Of a stretch of 10,333 bases of DNA, positions 1 to 4,745 are shown in pieces. The notes under the pieces were generated by a model that worked only from the letters and a program-made list of their open reading frames with translations, was not told where the DNA came from and searched no databases. Each line of letters begins with the position of its first letter. Position 1 is the stretch's first letter. This DNA is from SIG299 sp964632165 (GTDB lineage: Bacteria; Bacillota; Clostridia; Lachnospirales; Lachnospiraceae): positions 1-10,333 of the forward strand of contig CAZWCZ010000045.1 in assembly GCA_964632165.1 (NCBI GenBank). Reading direction: 5' to 3'. Both the position numbers and the translations under genes were made by a program.

Positions 1-21
1 AAATTTTATATATAATTTGAA

Positions 22-735
22 CTATTTTAACGTTTCCTCTTTTTCCAGCAAATCCGGTCGGAATTTTTTTGTGCGTGCAATCGATTGTTCTTTACGCCAT
101 GCTTCAATTTTCGCATGATGACCGGAAAGCAGCACATCCGGAACACGCATTCCGTGATATTCCTCCGGTCTTGTATATTGCGGATGTTCCAAAAGATTTC
201 CCGTAAAACTCTCATAAGCAGCAGAATCTTCGTTATTCAATACTCCCGGAACCAATCTTGAAATTGCATCAATCATTACCATTGCCGGAAGTTCTCCTCC
301 GGTAAGGACATAATCTCCTATGGAAACAAAATCTGTTGCAACCGTTTCTAACGCCCGTTCATCAATTCCCTCATAATGTCCGCATAAAAACACAAGATTT
401 TCTTCCGTTGCAAACTCTCTTGCCATTTCCTGACAGAACGGATGCCCCCATGGAGTCACATAGACCACCCTTGGTCTTTTCGCTGCTCCGGTATTCGCTT
501 CAATGTCTTCACAGACAGCATGATAAGTGCGTACTACCGGTTCCACTGACATCAGCATTCCGGCGCCTCCTCCATACGGATAATCATCTACACGCTTGTG
601 TTTATCCAAGGTATAGTCGCGAATGTTGACTGCTTTCACCGACAGAAGATTTTTCTCCATGGCACGCCCGATAATGCTTGTGTTAAGTCCCTGTTCGATC
701 ATTTCCGGAAATAATGTCATTACATAGAAATTCAT
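22..735 (-). CDS. trmD: tRNA (guanine-N1)-methyltransferase TrmD
   Basis: TrmD uses S-adenosylmethionine to methylate N1 of G37 next to the anticodon of several tRNAs, which prevents +1 frameshifting; it acts as a cytoplasmic dimer. The protein is 237 aa, about the usual length. The SPOUT trefoil-knot signatures are clear: GHYEGIDER at residues 119-127 and SIGDYVLTGGE at 138-148, followed by the HPQYTRPEEYHG and LLSGHH segments of the C-terminal tRNA-binding part. The ATG at 735 is preceded by TAGGAG with 6 nt spacing, and the stop is TAG. It lies 30 bp downstream of rimM, as in most bacteria, and the usual next gene, rplS, would lie beyond the window edge. One oddity: the segment that reads DSF in E. 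coli, with the proposed catalytic Asp169, reads ESF here (Glu175). The carboxylate is kept, so activity is expected. Confidence 0.97.
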   Translation of the reverse strand: MNFYVMTLFPEMIEQGLNTSIIGRAMEKNLLSVKAVNIRDYTLDKHKRVDDYPYGGGAGMLMSVEPVVRTYHAVCEDIEANTGAAKRPRVVYVTPWGHPFCQEMAREFATEENLVFLCGHYEGIDERALETVATDFVSIGDYVLTGGELPAMVMIDAISRLVPGVLNNEDSAAYESFTGNLLEHPQYTRPEEYHGMRVPDVLLSGHHAKIEAWRKEQSIARTKKFRPDLLEKEETLK

Positions 736-765
736 ATCGTTCTCCTACTGTTTCCTTATCATCAA

Positions 766-1278
766 TCAGTCAGCAAGCCCCGGAAGAAGTCTTACCACTA
801 CCTTCTTTTCTTCCATTGAAACATCCAGGACACAGTCATTAATATATGGAATCAGAATTTCCTTTTTTCCGCTTCCCTTTACAACAAATACATCATTTGC
901 ACCGGTCTGTATCACTTCTACAAGTTTTCCGACCTTCTCTTCTTCTTCCGTCACAACCTGACATCCGATCAGATCACATATAAAGTATTCGTCTTTTTTC
1001 AAAGGAACTGCCTGTTCACGTGTGATCAGAAGATCTTTTCCTTTGTATTTTTCAATATCATTGATTGTATCAATGCCTTTAAATTTCAAAATTGCAAGAT
1101 TTTTAAAAAACTTTACTGATTCAATTTCCAAAAATTTCTGTTCCTTACCTGTATCTAAAAATACAGACTTCAACTTTTTAAATCTTTGTACATCATCCGT
1201 GGTTGGATATACTTTAACTTCACCGTGCACGCCATGCGTATTGGCGATCACCCCGACTCTGAGTAAGTTTTCTTCCAT
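766..1278 (-). CDS. rimM: 16S rRNA-processing / 30S maturation factor RimM
   Basis: RimM helps assemble the head of the 30S subunit, binding near S19 and supporting late 16S rRNA processing. The 170-aa length is typical. The N-terminal beta-barrel carries the family segment around IANTHGVHGEVKV (residues 11-23). The C-terminal PRC-barrel begins near residue 97 and contains the characteristic GANDVFVV and ILIPYI strands. The ATG at 1278 has AGGAG nine bases upstream, and the stop is TGA. The gene is paired with trmD (30 bp gap), the usual partner. It is separated from the upstream khpA by 82 bp that contain a terminator-like hairpin, so its expression may be set below that of rpsP and khpA. 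The family assignment is secure. Confidence 0.96.
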   Translation of the reverse strand: MEENLLRVGVIANTHGVHGEVKVYPTTDDVQRFKKLKSVFLDTGKEQKFLEIESVKFFKNLAILKFKGIDTINDIEKYKGKDLLITREQAVPLKKDEYFICDLIGCQVVTEEEEKVGKLVEVIQTGANDVFVVKGSGKKEILIPYINDCVLDVSMEEKKVVVRLLPGLAD

Positions 1279-1302
1279 CTGATTCTACTCCTATTTCTGA
1301 AT

Positions 1303-1341
1303 AAAAAACGCAGAGCGATCATATGGGCCCTGCGCTTTTTT
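1303..1341 (-). terminator. Terminator-like hairpin between khpA and rimM
   Basis: On the minus strand an A6 run, a G, CGCAG, a loop of about 16 nt, CTGCG and then T6 form a stem of 5 GC-rich pairs. One bulged G and six A-U pairs extend it. The U-run makes it look like an intrinsic terminator, and the symmetrical A/T runs would also allow it to work on the plus strand. No plus-strand gene ends here, so the minus-strand role is favoured. Because it sits inside the rpsP-khpA-rimM-trmD series, it is more likely a partial terminator (attenuator) than a full operon end. That role is inference. Confidence 0.7.
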
Positions 1342-1360
1342 CTTATCCAAACAGCAAATC

Positions 1361-1591
1361 TTACTGAAGGATTTCTACAACAACCTTCTTATCGTCCTTT
1401 GTAGACGCTGCTTTAACTACCGTACGAATAGACTTTGCAATACGACCCTGCTTACCGATCACCTTGCCCATATCTTCCGGAGCTACTTTTAACTCCACAA
1501 GAATTGTCTTATCGTTTTCCGTTTCTGTAACAACTACCTCTTCCGGATGATCTACCAGTGCCATAGCGATAACTTTGACTAATTCCTTCAT
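1361..1591 (-). CDS. khpA: KH-domain RNA-binding protein KhpA (YlqC family)
   Basis: This is a small single KH-domain RNA-binding protein of the YlqC/KhpA family. In other Firmicutes it forms a complex with KhpB/Jag (EloR) and influences RNA metabolism and cell elongation. The KH signature is visible as VIGKQGRIAKSIR, with the GKQG loop at residues 46-49. The 76-aa length fits the family. The ATG at 1591 is chosen because AAAGGTG lies nine bases upstream. A GTG four codons further upstream is in frame but overlaps this Shine-Dalgarno sequence and has none of its own. The gene follows rpsP by 37 bp, as in Bacillus, where ylqC lies between rpsP and ylqD-rimM. Here ylqD is absent and a terminator-like hairpin occupies that place. 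Targets cannot be read from the sequence. Confidence 0.93.
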   Translation of the reverse strand: MKELVKVIAMALVDHPEEVVVTETENDKTILVELKVAPEDMGKVIGKQGRIAKSIRTVVKAASTKDDKKVVVEILQ

Positions 1592-1600
1592 ATCTTTACG

Positions 1601-1607
1601 CACCTTT
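1601..1607 (-). promoter_or_regulatory. Shine-Dalgarno site that fixes the khpA start
   Basis: The minus strand reads AAAGGTG, nine bases before the ATG at 1591. The alternative in-frame GTG at 1601-1603 is the last three bases of this same motif, so it is unlikely to be the start codon. Confidence 0.65.
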
Positions 1608-1628
1608 CTGAAAGCTTGTTATTGCAGA

Positions 1629-1871
1629 CTACTTAATACCTGCCTTCTTGAATAACTTAGCTACGGTTTCTGTTGGCTGTGCACCATTAGCGATCCACTT
1701 CTGAGCTTCTTCTGCATTGATTTCGAATGCACTCGGAGTTCTGGTAGGATCATATGTTCCGATCTCAGCGATGAACTTACCATCTCTTGGGGAACGAGAA
1801 TCAGCTACAATGATTCTATAAAAAGGTGCCTTCTTCTGTCCCATTCTCTTTAATCTAATCTTTACTGCCAT
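1629..1871 (-). CDS. rpsP: 30S ribosomal protein S16
   Basis: S16 is a small primary-assembly protein of the 30S subunit that binds 16S rRNA in the body. The 80-aa protein shows the family N-terminus (MAVKIRLKRMGQKKAPFYRI) and the VADSRSPRDGKFIAEIGTYDP strand region, and ends in a basic tail (LFKKAGIK). The ATG at 1871 has a strong AGGAGG eight bases upstream, and the stop is TAG. It lies 76 bp after ffh and 37 bp before khpA. The gap before it is AT-rich and contains a short dyad and a weak promoter candidate, so it may be transcribed both from the ylxM promoter and locally. Confidence 0.98.
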   Translation of the reverse strand: MAVKIRLKRMGQKKAPFYRIIVADSRSPRDGKFIAEIGTYDPTRTPSAFEINAEEAQKWIANGAQPTETVAKLFKKAGIK

Positions 1872-1909
1872 TGTTTTTTCCTCCTAGAAAATAGATTGTT
1901 TAATTTGTT

Positions 1910-1938
1910 TATATGAATTATCGATATATTCGATAAGA
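1910..1938 (-). promoter_or_regulatory. Weak candidate promoter and dyad upstream of rpsP
   Basis: In the 76-bp gap between ffh and rpsP the minus strand contains TTATCG, 17 nt, then TATAAA, a fair -10 box with a poor -35 box. The perfect dyad TTATCGA / TCGATAA with a 5-nt centre (1918-1936) overlaps the -35 box and spacer. The dyad has no U-run after it, so it is not a convincing terminator. AT-rich sequence yields such matches easily, so confidence is low. Confidence 0.3.
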
Positions 1939-1947
1939 CACTTCTTG

Positions 1948-3312
1948 TTATTTTCCAAACGGGAATTTGCCTCCCATTCCCGGGATCCCGCTAAAACGGT
2001 GTTTCCCTTTGCCTCCCATCATGCCGGAAAGCTGTTTCATCATCTTTTTCTGTCCTTCCATCTGCTTAACCAGACGGTTTACCTCGCTGATATCAACGCC
2101 GGCTCCCGCAGCAATCCTGCGTTTTCTGGAAGGATTCAACAATGCCGGATTGGATCGTTCTGCCGGTGTCATGGAATAAATGATCGCCTGCACGCCTTTG
2201 AACATATCATCATCCAGTTCTACATCCTTTAACTGTCCGCTCATCCCCGGCATCATATTCAGAATCTGGTTGATTCCGCCCATCTTTTTCATTTGATCAA
2301 ACTGTTCCAGCATATCATTAAAATCAAACTCCGCTTTTTTCATTTTGCGGGTCATTTCCCTGGCCTTTTCTTCATCAAAATCAGCCTGGGCTTTATCGAT
2401 CAGCGTCAGGATATCTCCCATGCCAAGGATCCGGCTCGCCATGCGGTCCGGATAAAACGGTTCCAGATCGGAAAGCTTCTCGCCCATACCGACATATAAA
2501 ATTGGAAGTCCTGTTACCGAACGAATGGAAAGTGCTGCACCACCTCTGGTGTCACTGTCCATCTTTGTAAGGATAACACCGGTCAAAGGCAGTTTTTCAT
2601 GGAACGTTTTTGCAACATTTACTGCATCCTGACCTGTCATCGCATCTACAGTCAACAATGTATTGGTAATCGGAAGTTCTGCCGAAATCTCAATCAGTTC
2701 CTCCATCATTTCTTCATCAATGTGCAGTCGTCCGGCAGTATCGATGATTACGACATTATTACCGTTTTTTTCTGCATACTCCATACCGGCTTTGGCAATG
2801 TTTAACGGTCGGATACCGGTTCCCATGGAAAACGCATCGACCCCCTGCTTCTCTGCATTGATCTTTAACTGTTCGATCGCAGCCGGACGGTATACGTCAC
2901 ACGCTACCAAAAGCGGCTTTTTCCCTTTGCTTTTTAACTGTCCCGCGATTTTGGCTGCCGTCGTTGTTTTACCGGCACCCTGCAGACCGCACATCATGAT
3001 TACGGTAGTCTGATTTCCCGGAAGAATGGTAAGCTCTGTTTTCTCTTCGCCCATCAGGCGGACAAGTTCTTCATTTACTATCTTGATTACCATCTGTCCC
3101 GGTGTTAAACTGTTTAACACATCCTGACCTACGGCACGTTCCTGCACGGCAGCAGTAAAACTTTTTACTACCTTAAAATTAACATCGGCTTCCAGTAAAG
3201 CCATCTTAACTTCTTTTAAAGCTGCTTTAACATCATCTTCTGTTAAGCGTCCTTTGCCTCTTAAATTTTTAAAAACATTCTGCAGTTTTTCGGAAAGGCT
3301 GTCAAATGCCAT
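1948..3312 (-). CDS. ffh: Signal recognition particle GTPase Ffh (SRP54)
   Basis: Ffh binds the SRP RNA and the hydrophobic signal of nascent chains, and delivers ribosomes to FtsY at the membrane through reciprocal GTP hydrolysis. The 454-aa length is normal. The order is an N-terminal helical bundle (about 1-90), then a G domain with GLQGAGKTT (109-117), DVYRPAA, DTAGR (191-195) and TKMD (249-252) followed by TRGGAALS. The methionine-rich M domain (about 300-454) carries the RNA-binding stretch KRRIAAGAG...EVNRLVKQ and the MKKMGGINQILNMMPGM signal-binding segment. The ATG at 3312 has AGAGGAG seven bases upstream, and the stop is TAA. The gene follows ylxM by 22 bp. FtsY is not in the window. 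The SRP RNA gene was not seen either. Confidence 0.98.
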   Translation of the reverse strand: MAFDSLSEKLQNVFKNLRGKGRLTEDDVKAALKEVKMALLEADVNFKVVKSFTAAVQERAVGQDVLNSLTPGQMVIKIVNEELVRLMGEEKTELTILPGNQTTVIMMCGLQGAGKTTTAAKIAGQLKSKGKKPLLVACDVYRPAAIEQLKINAEKQGVDAFSMGTGIRPLNIAKAGMEYAEKNGNNVVIIDTAGRLHIDEEMMEELIEISAELPITNTLLTVDAMTGQDAVNVAKTFHEKLPLTGVILTKMDSDTRGGAALSIRSVTGLPILYVGMGEKLSDLEPFYPDRMASRILGMGDILTLIDKAQADFDEEKAREMTRKMKKAEFDFNDMLEQFDQMKKMGGINQILNMMPGMSGQLKDVELDDDMFKGVQAIIYSMTPAERSNPALLNPSRKRRIAAGAGVDISEVNRLVKQMEGQKKMMKQLSGMMGGKGKHRFSGIPGMGGKFPFGK

Positions 3313-3334
3313 CTGATTACTCCTCTATTCCACC

Positions 3335-3688
3335 TTACAATTCTGCAATCACTTGTTTAAGTAATTGCCTGGCTCTCATAATTTCTGTATGGGTGATCTG
3401 TTCTTCTCTTTCAAGAAGTCCGGTTACTTCTGTCAGTTTTTCTTCCATATCCTGAAATTTTTCTACCAGATGAAGTACTGACTCATATTCTTTCATTTTT
3501 TTTGTACACCGTTTTACAATGTCGTGTACGCCTTGTCTTGATATGCCCTGCTCATCCGCAATCTCCGCAAGAGACAGATCGTTCAGAACATAATCCTCAA
3601 AAATCTTTTTCTTATGTTCGTCCAGCAATTCTCCGTAAAAATCAAATAAGAGAGAAAGTTCTACAATTTCTTCTACAAATTCTTTCAT
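3335..3688 (-). CDS. ylxM: YlxM/p13-type helix-turn-helix protein
   Basis: YlxM proteins are encoded next to ffh in many Firmicutes. In streptococci the protein is reported to modulate SRP assembly and GTPase activity. This 117-aa protein has a sigma-factor-like helix-turn-helix at about residues 38-60 (LSLAEIADEQGISRQGVHDI) and a C-terminal helical, coiled-coil-like half (about 65-117). It is likely a nucleic-acid-binding cofactor of the SRP, with RNA more probable than DNA; that point is inference. The ATG at 3688 is preferred because AGGTGG lies eight bases upstream. An in-frame GTG four codons earlier falls inside this motif. It is the first gene after a strong promoter, and its ribosome site is embedded in an inverted repeat. 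Confidence 0.92.
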   Translation of the reverse strand: MKEFVEEIVELSLLFDFYGELLDEHKKKIFEDYVLNDLSLAEIADEQGISRQGVHDIVKRCTKKMKEYESVLHLVEKFQDMEEKLTEVTGLLEREEQITHTEIMRARQLLKQVIAEL

Positions 3689-3690
3689 TA

Positions 3691-3737
3691 AAAATACCAC
3701 CTGTAAAGCTTTTTTCTTTACATACAGGTGGTATTTT
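3691..3737 (-). repeat. Perfect 15-bp inverted repeat over the ylxM start site and ribosome site
   Basis: The arms are 3691-3705 and 3723-3737 and are exact reverse complements (AAAATACCACCTGTA on the minus strand upstream, its complement downstream), separated by 17 nt. The upstream arm overlaps the -10 box and presumed start site of the ylxM promoter. The downstream arm contains the AGGTGG ribosome site and is followed by T-rich sequence and the ATG. RNA made from upstream (pdxY read-through) would fold into the complete hairpin and hide the ribosome site. RNA from the local promoter would carry only part of the first arm. An alternative inner stem TGTAAAG / CTTTACA competes with it. The role as an operator or RNA switch is inference. 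Confidence 0.8.
3697..3702 (-). promoter_or_regulatory. ylxM Shine-Dalgarno site inside a hairpin arm
   Basis: The minus strand reads AGGTGG eight bases before the ATG at 3688, which fixes that start. All six bases lie inside the downstream arm of the 15-bp inverted repeat, so they can be paired in a read-through transcript. Confidence 0.8.
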
Positions 3738-3761
3738 ACTACATGTTTTTGATGCTGTCAA
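3733..3761 (-). promoter_or_regulatory. Near-consensus sigma-A promoter for ylxM-ffh
   Basis: On the minus strand a perfect -35 box TTGACA (3756-3761) and a -10 box TAAAAT (3733-3738) are separated by 17 nt, the ideal spacing. The predicted start is near 3725-3729, giving a leader of about 40 nt before the ylxM ATG. The -35 box lies within a second, 7-bp inverted repeat (CTGTCAA / TTGACAG, 3755-3777). This is the best promoter in the window and marks the start of a ylxM-ffh and probably rpsP-khpA unit. Confidence 0.85.
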
Positions 3762-3822
3762 GTAATTTCTTTGACAGATTTGATTTTTCTTTTTTTCTGC
3801 CGCTTTTATATTATCTGCTATC

Positions 3823-4656
3823 TTAGGAGATCATTTGGATCAATTTTCCTAAAACCGGTTCAAACTTCGCACCATACCAGTGATTTTTTTCTTCCGCCGT
3901 TGCTTTGATACAGGATACCGTGTAATCTGCAGCAATTTTAGCTGCGTCATACGCTGTTTTTCCATTCAGTAACGCTCCTACAAACGCAGAAGCATAAATG
4001 TCTCCGGTTCCGTGACAGCTGTTTGTTAAAAGTTCATGCTCATAATAGGAATATTTTCCTTCTTCGCATATTACAACACCTGTCTTCCCTTCCTGATAAG
4101 AAATCCCCGTAAAAATAATATTTTTGTATCCGAGTGCTTCCATTTTTTCCAGAAGCTGATCGATATAAGCACGATCATACTGTGCTTTATATTCCGTATC
4201 CGTCAGAAAGCAGGCCTCTGTAATGTTTGGCAAAATATAATCTGCCTTACTGCAAAGACCCTTCATTTCCTCTACAAACGCCATATCAAACCCAGGATAC
4301 AAGGTTCCGTTATCTGCCATTGCCGGATCCACAATAAGAAGGCTGTTCTCTTTTTTTGTCTCATGATAAATATCCATCACGTACTCTATCTGCTTTTTAC
4401 TTCCAAGATATCCGGTATATACGGCATCAAATGTAATATTTTCTTTTATCCAGTGATCTTTTATCGCCGGCATGTCCTCTGTCAGATCACGAAAAGTATA
4501 CCCTTTAAATCCGGCAGTATGTGTTGAAAGTACTGCCGACGGTAAAATGCAGGTTTCCATTCCGCATGCAGAGAGTATCGGCAATGCTACGGTAAGTGAA
4601 CACTGGCCGACACAGGAAACGTCCTGAATGGTAAGGATTTTTTTATAAGAAGTCAT
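3823..4656 (-). CDS. pdxY: Pyridoxal/pyridoxamine kinase
   Basis: This ribokinase-fold kinase is predicted to phosphorylate the 5'-hydroxyl of pyridoxal, pyridoxine or pyridoxamine with ATP, the salvage route to pyridoxal 5'-phosphate (PLP). The 277-aa protein shows the B6-kinase N-terminus IQDVSCVGQCSL (residues 10-21), the substrate-side LSTHTAGF (43-50), VDPAM (109-113), LPN (142-144) and the anion-hole motif GTGD (216-219) with catalytic Asp219. The ATG at 4656 has AAAGGAG eight bases upstream. No biosynthetic pdxST genes are nearby, so salvage fits the context. It follows a MocR/PdxR-like regulator gene, a pairing that suggests B6-responsive control. The exact vitamer preference, and hence pdxY versus pdxK naming, cannot be decided from the sequence. 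Confidence 0.88.
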   Translation of the reverse strand: MTSYKKILTIQDVSCVGQCSLTVALPILSACGMETCILPSAVLSTHTAGFKGYTFRDLTEDMPAIKDHWIKENITFDAVYTGYLGSKKQIEYVMDIYHETKKENSLLIVDPAMADNGTLYPGFDMAFVEEMKGLCSKADYILPNITEACFLTDTEYKAQYDRAYIDQLLEKMEALGYKNIIFTGISYQEGKTGVVICEEGKYSYYEHELLTNSCHGTGDIYASAFVGALLNGKTAYDAAKIAADYTVSCIKATAEEKNHWYGAKFEPVLGKLIQMIS

Positions 4657-4684
4657 CGTTCATTCTCCTTTGTTTTTTTCTTTC

Positions 4685-4712
4685 AGTATACTCAGATTTG
4701 GTATTTCGTAAA
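4685..4712 (-). promoter_or_regulatory. Candidate promoter of the pyridoxal kinase gene
   Basis: On the minus strand a -35-like TTTACG (4707-4712) is followed after 16 nt by TATACT (4685-4690), a good -10 box. The predicted start is near 4678, about 7-13 bases before the AAAGGAG ribosome site at 4665-4671, giving a short leader. The -35 box is weak, as expected for a regulated promoter. The match is plausible but unproven. Confidence 0.5.
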
Positions 4713-4720
4713 TATCCAAT
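4696..4720 (-). promoter_or_regulatory. Imperfect 25-bp dyad, candidate operator for the B6 regulator
   Basis: The 11-bp half-sites ATTGGATATTT and AAATACCAAAT match in 9 of 11 positions as an inverted repeat around a 3-nt centre (ACG, minus strand). The dyad covers the -35 box and most of the spacer of the candidate kinase promoter, which is where a repressor would block transcription. The adjacent MocR/PdxR-like gene is the obvious candidate ligand. MocR proteins often bind direct as well as inverted repeats, so the partner is inference. Confidence 0.45.
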
Positions 4721-4745
4721 TTAAAAACAATAGATATGACCAGTT

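Noticed and set aside
3738..3822. Intrinsic terminator directly after pdxY
   Set aside because: No GC-rich hairpin with a U-run is present in this stretch; the only candidates are the dyad over the -35 box and the repeat over the ylxM leader, which are described separately.
1279..3822. Riboswitch or ribosomal-protein leader motifs in the gaps (for example FMN, PLP-related, S16 leader)
   Set aside because: All gaps are shorter than about 135 bp, and none shows the conserved core of a riboswitch class that I could recognise.
4036..4527. 163-codon plus-strand open frame opposite the pyridoxal kinase gene
   Set aside because: It is antisense to a well-conserved kinase, rich in Ile/Phe/Cys as expected for a shadow frame, and has no supporting start signal.
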